Origin: Phlebotomus papatasi
Taxonomy: Eukaryota > Arthropoda > Insecta > Diptera > Psychodidae
NCBI RefSeq assembly: GCF_024763615.1
Contig: NC_077223.1
Span: 41,106,627 to 41,170,626, forward strand
Reading direction: 5' to 3'
Length of the DNA stretch: 64,000 nt
Part shown: in pieces, positions 36,055 through 47,478 of the stretch
Numbering within the stretch: position 1 is the stretch's first letter
Layout: every line of letters starts with the position of its first letter
Position numbers and translations under genes: made by a program
Notes under the pieces: generated by a model
Databases searched by the model: none
What the model was told of the DNA's origin: nothing
What the model saw: the letters and a program-made list of their open reading frames with translations, nothing else

Positions 36055-37674
36055 TCAATAAAATGCATCCAGAGTGAAGATAAATGCACACCATGATGTA
36101 GCCATCTTGAAGATCTGAAATGTTATAAAAAATATAAAAATACTAAGTAGATACAGCCCTATTATTTCTACTAACATGTACAAAAATGGTTTTATAAAAT
36201 TTAATTAAAAATATTTAAATACAAAGCTTTAAAAAAACATAGGAGAAAGCACGCTACCTTCGGATGATTTATGCTTCGCACAAATCATTTTTTCAATGTG
36301 TTATAAATGGATTTGGACCATTATAATATTATATTTTAATAGCTAGTCCAATGCCTAAAATTTTTAGAAAAGAGCTATGTTTGAAATCCATATGGAACGC
36401 AGAGAAAAAATTTAATTGTCCGAAGCTTGAGTTGTCTGAAGGTAGTGCACTTTCCCATACCTACCTGAATAAATGTATAAATATTAATATTATACATTCC
36501 TGCGGCTCTTAATTCATACTCTCGTTGCAGCATTCCCAGGACAATTAGGAAAGATTTTTGGTCTTTCAATTTCAAATCATACCAATTCGTCAAATACAAA
36601 GTTGTCGATAGTCTTCCCATTTTGATTTTGATAAATTCTCCAAAAAGACATGGTAAAAACAATAGGATTAGAACACAAAAAGCCGTGGAGTATCCAATTG
36701 GATTTCCTGGGTTTAGACGAATGAAAAAAAATATAGCAAGACTCATAAAAGCACTGGAAATAATTTGAATTAATACTGAGAAAGATATGACACTTTTTAA
36801 AAGATTGATGTTTTCTACAATATCACAGTATCTTATTGTGATAATTTTAAGGAAATCAGGACATTCTTGAATTTTATCTTTGTTGATTGAAATATAATCG
36901 AACAGAATGTCTGAAGCGGCCATAATTTGGAAACCGTGATAGGCTACACCTAATTCAGTAAAAATAATTGATATACAGGCAATTGCAAGTAAAATAAATT
37001 GCACTAACAACATAATTTCGGTATAGTACGGTAAATCAATAGGGACAAAAGGTATTCGAAAGATGATCCCAGAATTTCCTTCTAAAGCATGATTGATCGA
37101 AAATAATGGAATAGCTATTGAAAAAGATGTGATCCCAATTCTGAAATAAAATGCACAATTTACTATTGTTACTATATTTCTTATAACAATAAATAATTCG
37201 GGGCTATCATCTTCCAGATGAACCCCTAATTAAAAAAATAAATAAATAAATAATTGAAAATGAAACATACTTGCAGAAAGTTAACCATATGTCGCTAAAT
37301 TTTTTCAGATTCCTCTCACCAATGGTACTCAATTCTTCATTTTCAAAATTATTATGAAGAAATTCTGCCTTATACAGAAGCTTTATCAATTTATCACGAT
37401 GATAACGCATTGACAATGTTTTCGAACATACTTGTAAACTTCCGAAACAGCACAAAAACGACAAAGCTAAGTTCGTAGTGAGACGTCCTTCGAATGTGTT
37501 CACCATATAAGTAATTGCAAAAATCGATATCAATGTAGTTGAAATGAAAGGACCTTTGATCAAAAAACGTTCCCCACGTGATTCATTTGAGGCCCAAAAG
37601 CTCGAAATCGAGATTCCCAGCTCTAACTTAGGTTTTATTTTATCGAACATTTCCAAATGGCTTCGCGAAGGCAT
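36055..37674 (-). CDS. Insect odorant receptor (7tm_6 family), copy B
   Basis: Exons on the - strand are 37674-37271, 37140-36465 and 36114-36055, with sizes 404, 676 and 60 nt exactly as in copy A, giving 379 residues. Splice sites are GTATGT...ATTTCAG and GTAGGT...TTTCAG. Introns are 130 and 350 nt. All exons are open, so the gene appears intact. About 31 residues differ from copy A, for example Arg5Ser, Thr15Pro, Lys18Glu, Glu206Gln and Arg284Gly. Several changes fall in or near membrane segments. The last exon reads IFKMATSWCAFIFTLDAFY. Role as for copy A: probable odour-gated channel subunit working with Orco, ligand unknown. Intron 2 is lengthened by a 216-bp MITE. Intron 1 has unrelated extra sequence and stops in all phases used. 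Confidence 0.9.
36242..36457. mobile_element. TA-flanked MITE inside intron 2 of odorant receptor B
   Basis: The + strand ends are GGAGAAAGCACGCTACCTTC and, on the other strand, GGGAAAGTGCACTACCTTC, so inverted repeats of about 37 bp. TA lies at 36240-36241 and 36458-36459. The insertion starts 7 bp from the 5' splice site of intron 2. Copy A has no counterpart and its intron is 210 nt shorter. A partial relative is at 56880-57085. Confidence 0.85.
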
Positions 37675-37780
37675 AGTTTTGCGATAAGTTTAGAGAAAGC
37701 TTTCACTAAAGACTGAAACCAGCTTCATATTCGTTTCTAGTATTGAGTATTGTATAAAATTCCTTCCCTTTAATTTAGGA

Positions 37781-37895
37781 ATTGTGGTTGTTGGTGAGAA
37801 ACGAAAAATGAAAACAGGTGCACATATGCACCTGTTCCTTTAAAGCTTCTAATTAAATTGATGTTGAAAGTTTGCAGTTGATTCAATCTAAAATG
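37781..37895 (-). repeat. Duplicated 5' flank of odorant receptor copy B
   Basis: Inverted counterpart of 27113-27230. After CGTACATTTTAG the frame reads LQTFNINLIRSFKGTGAYV and ends FSFFVSHQQPQFLN and TAA. Similarity to the + copy continues through AAAGGGAAGGAATTTTATAC to the ATG and stops upstream near 37895, which marks one end of the duplicated segment. Confidence 0.5.
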
Positions 37896-38216
37896 TACGA
37901 AAAGGGGAAAGGGGATTGAGTGGGAAGAAAGTGAATTATTAATATTATCCTTATAACATCTATAAAAAGTATATTCTACAACTGTCACCAAAAATCAAAA
38001 GTATAGGGTAAGAGCTCATAATTTTGACCAGTCTGCTTATAAGCATCGAAGTTCCAAGTTTGAAGTGCGATATTTTCAATACTAATTTACTTTTTTTGTT
38101 ACTCTCTTTTCAGAAGGGTTGTTTGGAAACTTGGCAAGCTATTTATCGTCTTATTTTTACTAAAATTAGTTTTAATACGTTTAAAAATGAATTGATATGT
38201 AGAGGTGAATTTGACT

Positions 38217-38275
38217 CGAATTTTGGACAACTTGGTTATTAATTTGGACAACTTGGCTGTAAATTTGGACAGCTA
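38217..38275 (+). repeat. 21-bp tandem repeat, nearly three units
   Basis: AATTTTGGACAACTTGGTTAT is followed by AATTTGGACAACTTGGCTGT and AATTTGGACAGCT. The unit echoes the TTGGACAA ends of the MITE at 11.04-11.29 kb but the surrounding sequence does not match it. Confidence 0.6.
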
Positions 38276-38530
38276 ATCCGCCTCAACAGGATGCCCATTG
38301 TTCTTCATTTCATGAACCAATCTTACCAAGTCCTCTTCCTGTTAATGTAAGGGAAACGTAGAATGTCACACGAAACCCGGAAACTTTCCATATCATAAAT
38401 TGAAGTGAGTTGACTTCGGTACTCCAAGTACGTGCGGATTTGCTCATTCCCTGGCCTTTCTAGGAGCCTTTCAAGGCATTTCTCGCTACGTCTCTTTCGT
38501 AGAGATGATGCTCCTTTGTTTCTCCTTTGT

Positions 38531-39262
38531 CGGATTCAGAATTTCAATACCTTTCCAAAAAATCCAAATTTAATCAATTCGGTTGAAAAATGAGACTTCC
38601 AAAGAAGTTGACCTTTGACCTTCAATAATTCAAAATGGCGAATTTTTCGGTCATAGGTATATTTGGGCGAAATGTTCACCTGGTCTAAAGCATATCCGAA
38701 AATCATTGAAAAAGCTTGGGCCAATTTTTGCAAAATTGGAAAAACTTTGTTTTTCGGGAATGTTAATAATATGGGATGTAAAATTATTCTAAAATCGGTA
38801 CTTAACCGGTTCATTATCGATTATGACCAATGCAGTCGGGTTCAAAATTTCAATATCTTTCCAAAAAATCCAAATTTAACCAAATCGGTTGAAAAACGGA
38901 TCCTCCAAAGTGATTGAACTTTGACCTTCAATAATTCAAAATGGCGAATTTTCCGGTCATAGATATGTTTGGACGAAATGTTCGCCAGGACTAGCTCTAA
39001 GACATATCCAAAAATCATTGAAAAAGCTTAGGCCAATTTTTTGCAAAATTGGAAAAACCTCATTTTTTACCTAATTTTGAGGGATAGGGAACGTATGAAA
39101 GGGGAAGGGGGAAAATAAAGAGGTTGAGCACGAGATAATGTCATTTGAGGAAAGGTCACCGAAGACCGGAAATCGATATCTCTTACCGTTTAAGCTCCAG
39201 AACAGTGCAAAGTTGAAAAAAAAGTCGATTATATAACTGCTCTCTCTTTGAGTTCGAGCAGT
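38531..39262 (-). repeat. TTTACTGCTCGAACTC repeat with 302-bp internal tandem duplication
   Basis: The right end 39238-39262 reads CTTTGAGTTCGAGCAGTAAA, the complement of the family start, and 39120-39215 follows the 7.7 kb copy inverted. Within it, 38531-38760 and 38836-39060 are near-identical (TTTCCAAAAAATCCAAATTT, GACCTTCAATAATTCAAAAT, AAAATCATTGAAAAAGCTT) at an offset of about 302 bp. Confidence 0.65.
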
Positions 39263-41205
39263 AAAAATGTACCAATTTGTTCCTGACAGTGGGAACAAAA
39301 CAGCCGAGTGCAACAAATTCTGTTCCAACTTTCAGGAACAAATTTGTATAAAACGAAATCGACTCAAATTTGTAGACATTTCATCGTATCAAAACGGTTC
39401 CAAAAGAAAACTAAAAAAATTGTAATTATATTTCGTAACAAAACTGAAAACTCTTTGGAACAAATAAATATCTTCTCTAGGTACAAATTGATTCCAAAAA
39501 AATTTGTTCCAAGGAAAACTTGGTCCAATATTTTGGTCAGTGTCCAAAAACTTTTACCTTGTACTTTCCAAGTTTATCCTTTACCGGCCTGAATTTGAGC
39601 TTTGGGAAGGATAGTATATGATACGTTACTTTCTTGAAGTGTCTCGTCCACCGCACTTCAATGTTAAAATGTAAATTACTAAAAATGTTATATTTAAAGT
39701 TGACCTAATCTTCTATTTAAGCTAAATTCATTGTCTTTTATGTGACAGACATTTCCTAAGAGATTACACTAAATTAGTTGTGAACGGAGTGATATTTGAA
39801 TAGAATATGATTCATTTACTTATTTTACATTGGTGTTTTTTGCTTTCCTTTTTCATTAACATTTTCCACTGTTATTGTTTTCCACTGAACTGAAAAACAA
39901 ATGCACTATTCATGAGCACTGACTTTTTCCTGCTGCAAATGGATGCAGAGATTGTTCACCAATCTCCGCAAGGAAGTTCATGCCGAGATGGACAATGCCA
40001 GGATGAGTTTTTATACCATTCCCTTTAGTTTCCGGCTTGAGAATATGCTGTGGCGGCACAATGACGATGGCAGCTCGTCATCGTCTATCACTTTCAGCTC
40101 ATCATTTTTACATGGGGTATAATTTAACCAAAATACTGGAAATTCGTACTAAGATTAAATTTGTAGTTTTTTCTGTCACATAAAAATCAAACTGGAGCAA
40201 AACCAACGTTAAAAGACGATAAAATTTATATCTTTCAACCACGATTTGCATAACCGATTCCGGGATCTCGTCATGCTCCACAGACCATACACCAGATTCT
40301 CCAGCCACTCCTGGCCAACTTCCCGTGCCCGAGATTGAAGACAGCTCAAAGAGAAGCACACTTGCATATGAAATCTATATACATATGTTTATTAACGTCA
40401 CAAAATTCCATTCTTGCTCTTGATCCTTCTTCCAAATATAATCCGCTCAATGCAATATTTATTAGTCCCTTTTCCACCTCGAAACACCATTCTTTGGCAA
40501 TGGAGAAAAAAAATACGAGAAAAATATTTCAACACGAATACAAATCAATGACATGGGTTTGATAGCTTCAATATGGGATATGGAGAATTTTCTTCCCAAT
40601 CCCAAAACACTTTCCCGTGTGTTATTTTTTTCCTCCTTAGCATGTGATTTTGTCGCGCTTCTAAGGCGCTCTATTTTATTATTCCCATTGTTAAGGCTGA
40701 AAAAACACTTTGGTCTTTGAAGACAATTTCAGCCCTCCTTCTTCCACCGTGGGATTTAAATTTCCTTCCAGAGTTTTGCCTTTTGCCCTTCAATCCTCAA
40801 ACCCCAAATGACTGTCTTTCGATTTTCCTTCACCCTACTTTCTCCGGGAATTTAGGGCTGTAGTAGCAGAAATGTGAGTCAAAAAGTCACCCAGTTGGAT
40901 CATAAACCTCAAAGAATTGCTGTAAAGAAGAAAAAATGTCAGAGGTTCATTTATAGATTATTTTAGTGAAAAAAAGAAATTTGACATTTTTTAAAGGAGT
41001 ATTTTTTGGATTTCTCCGAAATAATCTGATTAACTAAAACCTTCTTGTTTAATTTGTTTTATTAATTTAAATTTTCCATAAAGGGGAATTAAGGTAAAAT
41101 GGAATAATTTGGAATCGAATCTGAATTAAAATTTTAAGATATTCCCACTAACTATTGCAGAGACCAGAGACCACGATGAATTACAATCCCTATACTTCAG
41201 AGCGT
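39263..41205. other. No recognisable gene
   Basis: The frames 39308-39592 (+) and 40108-40359 (-) have no domain. 40560-40870 is less AT-rich but shows no exon structure. 39260-39350 has short TGTTCC-rich inverted phrases (GACAGTGGGAACAAAACAG / CTGTTCC-like) of unclear meaning. Confidence 0.4.
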
Positions 41206-41522
41206 TGCTGGCCAAAATCCCTAACGCCAAATTCCCGGAAAGACAAAAACCAGAATTATTCGATATCTAGAATTCAAAATTCCGAATAGGTAGAAAATTA
41301 GAAAGAGTAGAAATTCCGAATGGGTCGAAATCCTGAATGGGCCAAAATTCCAAAAATCCTAAAACCTAAAAAGCCAAGGCCAAGCAAGGGCCAAAACCTG
41401 AAAACTAAAATCCCAAATGGTTAAAATCGCGAAAGGGGTGAAATTGTACAACGAATAATGTATGGAATAATCTTCAGGAAAAAAGAAAAAAAAATCCTTT
41501 TAGAAGTGCAATCATAGGTGTA

Positions 41523-42995
41523 GGGGAGACTGGGGCAAAAAGACACAAAACGGATATTTTAATTTTTTTACAAGCTACTCGAAGGGCCCAGAAATTTCTA
41601 ATTAGCGCAGTTTAATAGGAAATTTACCGATCTACAACTTTGTGAAAGTAATTTTCCTCTATTTTTTACACTGGTAAAAATAAAAGGATCAAATTGATAC
41701 TTTTGTGAAGGATGGATCAAATTAACATGTCTTATTATGATAAATGTGCATTCAGAGTTTGAAATTTGATCCATCCTTTGCAAAAGGATCAAATTTGAAT
41801 CAATTTGATCCTTTTATTTTTACCAGTGTAAGGAAATACATTTATCGAGCCGTTTTTTTAAATGTAATTTTGTGACCATTCTCAAAAATGCTGGGGAAAA
41901 TAGTATCAGGCATGGGATGTTATCACATTTTGATTCGCTTTGTTACGGAATTCCGTAAATTTAAAAAAAAATCCTAGATAACATAATTTAATAGGAAATT
42001 TATTCCTCTCTAGAATGATTAATTAACGAATGGAGCATTTTAATTCACAAATGGTACATTTTTCTTAAATTCATTATAATTTTTAAGCCTTGGATCCCAC
42101 GAAAATAAATATAACACGAAATGGTAGCCATATATACAGAAAATATATTTTTATTGATTTTAAAATTTTACTGGTGTTACAGATAGAACATTTTTCAGAA
42201 AAATTCAAAAAAATGCGAATTTTACGTATTTTTCATAAAGGTTTTAGAAACTATTATCCTCGTGCAATCATTATAAATTTTGTGCTAATACCATAAAATT
42301 AGATACTCTTTCATTTGGTAAAAGTTTTAAAATTATTGCATTTGGTTTTATACCAAAACTAAAAAACCACTTAAGAAAAAATATACCACATTTTTGTACG
42401 AAAAATATATGAGAATCCTCTGTCCTGATTCCTCTACACCTTTGTAAAACACCGTTTTCTCTATATGAACAACAAAAACGTTTTTCAAGCTATTTAAAAA
42501 ATAACAAAAAAAGACTGCAAATCGTTTGACCAATGCAAACAACAAGCGGCGACACATGGCATTGATGTTTTTTTTGCCGTGAGACATCATAAATTGTTTC
42601 GATTTTTCTTACTTTTTGCTCCATACTTTTTGTTACTTTTTACCCCAAGTAGTCGTTCTTAATAAAAAGATTTCTTGAGAGAAGAATCTTTGTAAAATTT
42701 TAAAATAGATAGCGGCTTCGTATTCAAAGAATCCAAGTTATTTAGGAAATAATCATCATTTTCAATAATAAGTAGGTAATAATTGATATATTCTTCAAGA
42801 AAAATATTTCAAAAATAGGGCTAAAAATTTTGATAGTTTTTGTTTTCTAAATTCCTTGTTGGAATTCTAAGAAACACAACATCGAAAAAGGTCTATGGAA
42901 GCTATCTGGAAAAAAATTAAGCCGCTATCTTATTTATCTTGGAAGATAATAAATTTTGAAATTTTCGATTTGTGACTTTTTGCCCCAGTCTCTCC
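41523..42995. mobile_element. TA-flanked element GGGGAGACTGGGGCAAAA, long copy
   Basis: The left end GGGGAGACTGGGGCAAAA and right end TTTTTGCCCCAGTCTCTCC are inverted, with TA at 41521-41522 and 42996-42997. The internal frames (42090-42296 +, 42348-42590 -) show no transposase motifs. A 466-bp relative lies at 46592-47057. Tc1/mariner-type non-autonomous element by its TA site. Confidence 0.8.
41669..41829. mobile_element. 161-bp MITE nested in the TA element
   Basis: ACACTGGTAAAAATAAAAGG at left is the exact complement of CCTTTTATTTTTACCAGTGT at right, and the next ATCAAATTGA continues the match. The centre holds GGATGGATCAAATTAACATG. Short, highly symmetrical and apparently young. Confidence 0.9.
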
Positions 42996-43335
42996 TAGGT
43001 AAGGTATTTTAATAATTCGAGATTTTTCGCGATTTTGTCCTTCGGGTTTTTGGCTTTCAGGATTTTGGCGTTCGGAATTTCGGTATTTCGAGATTTTGGC
43101 TTTTCGGAGTTTTGACCCATTCGGGATTTTGATCCATTATATATTTTTGCTTACGGGATTTTGGTGTTCGGGATTTTGTCTTTCGAGATTTTGACTGGTA
43201 TCCCTCAGTAGCACTTCTCGTGCTATTTTTTTCTTTTGGCTTTAGTAAAGTCCGATTCCAAATCAGGCTTTGTACCTTACTTTATTAGCACTAATTTAAA
43301 TTTTGGTTCTTGCATGGCAAATTAGTTTATCAGTC

Positions 43336-43460
43336 ATGTCATGAATGTAAAACGAATCGGTTCCGGGGCTAAAGTCTCTGCAGTTATTACAAATTCCCAA
43401 AGACGTTGTCGGGCCATCATCACCAGTTGTGCTACTATGCCCAATTTCCAAGAGGTCCGT
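43336..43460 (-). repeat. Short copy of the 18.7 kb repeat, middle deleted
   Basis: On the - strand it runs GGGCATAGTAGCACAACTGG, then CAGAGACTTTAGCCCCGG and CGATTCGTTTTAC, skipping about 170 bp present at 18.7-18.9 kb. Confidence 0.6.
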
Positions 43461-46400
43461 TATTTTCAGCTCACATTAATGACTTTAAACCACGCCTCCA
43501 ATAAAAGTTGATATCACTTATTTAAGTTTCAACCTAACTTCTTTAATATTAACTTCTGTAATATTAAGCCTATAGAGATCACTAGAGGAAAAAGCTTATG
43601 AAATTTTTAGCGACTCATACTATAATCGAGAATATTTTCGAAATAAGAAAAAAATCCTTTGAACTTTTATAATAGCATTATGAATTTTGTAAGTGTACAG
43701 AAAGTCTTCATATACATACGGAGCTGTAATTGAGTACCTCTGGCTCTCATGCGAGCTGAATTTTGGGATTGCAGACCGGAAGGATGTGAAGAAGAGATTC
43801 AGAAGTGGGATGACTGTTAAGAGGCTTCTCTGTGTCGTATGAGACTAACAACAAATCCGACTTATAATATCAAATTTGCTTTTATTGCATCAGCATGTGA
43901 AATTCTTCCCCCGACGATCTCTCTCAAAAGTATATTGCAAAAATATGAGTGAAGCTTACGTGAATTCCTTCAGCAGTCACAGAAGTGTCAAGGATAAAAG
44001 TTAAAATTTTCACAGGAGCTATATTAAATATTTACACCAGATTTTCTTCACTCTTCGCCATGGATGTGATAAAATACCGTGACTTTTCTCAATGGGGAAG
44101 ATGCTTCACAGAATCTGTGACAAATTCTTCACCTCATTACTTCCGCGACAAATAAATTTCAATTTGATGTATAATCCACGTTCGCGAAAGGTTGAAAGGT
44201 GAGATGGGATGGTATTTTGATTCAGCTAAATTGTCTCTTCGTAGGCAAAGAAGAAACCAGTGTCCCAGGGGGTGTGAGCACAATGAGGAAATCATTTGTT
44301 CTTGCGGAGGTCATTTGTAAATTGTCAGCAGGAATTCGACGGTTGTTTCTCATGTAAATTCAAGCATAATGCCGAAGGAGTGTGGTAACTTCCAGAAGCA
44401 ATCAATTTTAATTTGGAGCCTCATGGAGTGGAAAGTCCTAAGTTGTTTGTTTTTATTTTTTCTCCTAGCTCCTCTTCCACACGGTCGTTCTTCTTTTATT
44501 TATTGTGTAAGCTCCTTTCTAATATCCATTTCTCCTTTCTCCGCGAGGGGCACGTCACATTGAGTTAAAAGTTACTGCCCTAAAAAAGGAAATATAGGTA
44601 CACACGTAACTTGTACACTTCAAAGGAAGAGGAAGTTCTTTGGAAGATGATAATAAAGTCACAGAAAATAATAAATCAGACAAAAGATCATAAAGAAAAG
44701 GTTGTAACTTTTATTAGTCCTGTTATAAGGATATTCAATTGAGTAATGTAACAGTTAGACTTCATTTTTTTACTCTATTTTACATTTGCTACAATTAAGC
44801 AAAGTTGCAAGTGCAGAAATTAAATTGAAATATTTGAGTATAAAATTTATCATATGAACCAAAAATTCAATAAGAAAGGTTATGGCTCAAAGTATCTGAA
44901 AAATCCTTTTAGCTTATTTAACTAAATTTGTCGCTGCGAACAAACTAACGAACTGTTTTTGATAAATGTTTAATATTTTGTAAAAATATCGCATTTAATA
45001 ATTTAGATAGGGTAGAGACACCATTTATTGCCAAACTCTATTTCAATGTCTTCAATGTGGCAAAGTGTCATATGGTTCACGAAATGCCAGAACCAGAACT
45101 CATGTCTTTGATGCTTTTTCTCAAAAATCCTTTCGCATCATTTACAGGTTCACAACCAATTTAAATCGATTCATGAATCACTTAAAAGATCCCAGGAATT
45201 TGAAGAATAATAAAATTGATTTTTCAACAAAAATTACTTAACGGTTGGCAACTGATTCATTACCGGCTCATAATCGACCGCAAAGTGTTTCACCGCTGTG
45301 GAATGCTCAAACTCATAACTAGGGTAAATTAAGCTAATTCAAAACATGCTCCAAATGGAATTTTTTCACTATTCCAAATGGAAACGTCATTGTGTTCATG
45401 ATAAATACAGTACTAAATTATTATATTTATATATTTTCTATACCACAGTTTCATTATTTAGTTAATTTTGCTCCAAATAAAGCGAAAATCCACTCATATT
45501 GACAAATTTTAATTTATTAATTTTTCAGAAAAATTAAAATTGTACCTTTTCACTATCAAATTTTTCTTCGATCGACCATGTTTTCCAATGAAAACACAAT
45601 TAAGTGACTGTTGTTTATTCGTTTTGTATAACATTTATGTCATATTTCTGGCTAATTTTTGTTAAATTAAGTGATAATCTTTGTTGTTAACGGTACGTGA
45701 AGTTTTCAAATGAAATAATTATCTTATTTCGTGAACAAAAAGGATTTTTTGAAGTGTCTGTAAATACTTCAATAGGAAACCCCGGAAATATGATTTTTGG
45801 AGAGATTTTCTTATCGTTTTAGACCAGGAATAAGAACAAATTCTGAACACAAGAGCTCTTCAACAAGGTTTTTGAAGCCTTTCGTCGCGGTGTCACTTAC
45901 ACTGTTTGTCTCCAATTAGAAACTTTCCCAAGTCTCCATTTGGATTAATATGTTTCCAATAGAAGCATTTTATGCTCGCGTATTTTTCTTGTATTTAAGA
46001 AGTTTTCAAATTATATTTAAAGAATTTTCACAAAACAGTAACATTCTAGATGAGTCTAGGAGCAAATTTATGTAATTCTTTTCAGAAAAAATATGAACTA
46101 ATGTGTTAAATCTTCTGTCAAAGTTAAAGCGTCTGGAAATGGTTTTGAATTAGGACATTTTACCTAGTATACTAAAATGACTTTAGAATTATTTTTCATC
46201 GATTAACAACTAACCAAAACAGATTTATAAGTCATTTAAAACATCACCCAAAATAGCCTAGTAGTAACACAAATGAAATTTTTGATAAAAATTAATTATC
46301 ATTTTATATCCATTTACTTAAAGGCTCATAACTGGTTGAAATTGTTTCAGGATTAACAGAGATTTCATTTCAAGACCTTTCTAATGGCGCCAAAATTGGC

Positions 46401-46590
46401 AAATTGTTTCTACTTATAGGTTCTAACTTAAGAATGATACAACAAAATTTTTGACTGCATAGGTAATGTGCCTGTAAATGATATAGGGGAGAGCCACCAT
46501 GTTCGAGACACCTTTTTTTTATGTTTTGACTTAAAGCTTTATGTCCTAAACACAGAAAATTAACTTGAAATTTTGTATAGCATTTAGTAT
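43461..46590. other. No gene; one inverted repeat fragment
   Basis: 45100-45325 is an inverted, diverged copy of the repeat at 7.06 kb (CCGCAAAGTGTTTCACCGC and GGCTCATAATCGACC parts). The rest has no recognised feature. Confidence 0.45.
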
Positions 46591-46591
46591 A

Positions 46592-47057
46592 GGAGAGACT
46601 GGGGCAAAAGGTCACAAAACGGATATTTTGATATTTCATTTTTTTTACGAGCTACCCGAGAGCCGCACATCAGACCGACATCAGAAATTTCTTTAGTTTT
46701 TGTTAGTTTTTACCCCACCCATTTTATTACTTTTTACCCCAAGTGGTCATTTTTAATAGACGGATCCAAATAAAGGAATCCAAACCATTTAGGAAAAAAT
46801 ACACCAGTGCATCAATTTTGGAAAATAAATAGGGAAAAATTTACATCTGCTGTAAGGAAAATATTTCAAAAATAGGGCTAAAAATTTCAATCTTTTTTAT
46901 TTTCCAAATTCTTTGTTAGAATTCTAAGAAGCTTGCGACATTGATGAAGATCTATGGAAGATATCTATGAAAAAAATTTTAAGTCGCTATCTTTTTTATC
47001 TTGAAACATATTGAATTTCGAGGTTTTCGAATTATGACTTTTTGGCTCAGTCTCCCC
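46592..47057. mobile_element. TA-flanked element GGGGAGACTGGGGCAAAA, short copy
   Basis: Starts GGAGAGACTGGGGCAAAAGG and ends TTTTTGGCTCAGTCTCCCC, with TA at 46590-46591 and 47058-47059. It matches the outer parts of the 1473-bp copy, including TCACAAAACGGATATTTTGA and CCAAATTCTTTGTTAGAATT. It lacks about 1 kb, including the nested MITE. Confidence 0.85.
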
Positions 47058-47077
47058 TACTGCCCAGTATTAATTAT

Positions 47078-47191
47078 ATTATATTGTGAGCCCGGTAATG
47101 GTAAGACGGCGGAAGACGCAACCAAGTTACAGATTGGAAATAAAATATCTATCTGTCTATCTATCTATCTGTCTATCTCTATCTATCTATT
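47078..47191 (+). mobile_element. Retroelement 3' end with (TATC)n tail
   Basis: A moderately GC-rich stretch (GAGCCCGGTAATGGTAAGAC, GGCGGAAGACGCAACC) passes into GGAAATAAAATATC and then (TATC/TGTC)n to 47191. Short GC-rich end, an AATAAA-like motif and a microsatellite tail are typical of LINE or SINE 3' ends. No coding part remains. Confidence 0.55.
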
Positions 47192-47203
47192 AAGGCTAGC
47201 CCC

Positions 47204-47470
47204 TGCCTAAAGGTTTTTTATATGTAGTTGTTTGAAGCCAACTCATAAATTGCTTCCAAAGTCAGCTTACGCTTCGAGTTACGAAAAACTTGTTAGATGG
47301 AAAAATAGTATATTTATCAATCTTTACAAGGCATAGAGTCCTGTGTACAAGGCACACCTCAATTGTGACATATATCGTGTAACGGTCACAAGTGCAGAAA
47401 AATTCCCATACGCATTTGTATATGAATATAAGAAATTGGATTCCACGTTGAAGGCCACTTGCCAAGGGGT
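47204..47470 (+). mobile_element. Dispersed element (TTTGAAGCCAA...CATACGCATTTGTAT), copy 1
   Basis: Matches the inverse of 50278-50555: TTTGAAGCCAACTCATAAATT, then AAGTGCAGAAAAATTCCCAT with ACGCATTTGTAT and AAGAAATTGG. No target duplication was found here. Non-coding despite frames on both strands. Confidence 0.55.
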
Positions 47471-47478
47471 AATATTAA

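Larger units (their letters stand above)
41208..43205. mobile_element. Foldback element with iterated arms, carrying nested insertions
   Basis: The left arm 41208-41445 repeats CCAAAATCC- and CCGAATGGG-type units. The right arm 43008-43203 repeats the complement (GGATTTTGGCGTTCGG, GAGATTTTGGCTTTTCGG). The short spacer next to the left arm (AGAAGTGCAATC) resembles that at 22.87 kb. The spacer was later filled by a 1473-bp TA element, itself carrying a 161-bp element. Confidence 0.65.

Noticed and set aside
37207..37270. Receptor B as a broken gene in two pieces
   Set aside because: The apparent break is an ordinary intron (37270-37141) with consensus splice sites; exon sizes equal those of copy A.
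47147..47191. An independent microsatellite locus or CRISPR-like array
   Set aside because: The tetranucleotide run directly follows a retroelement-like 3' end and has no spacers.
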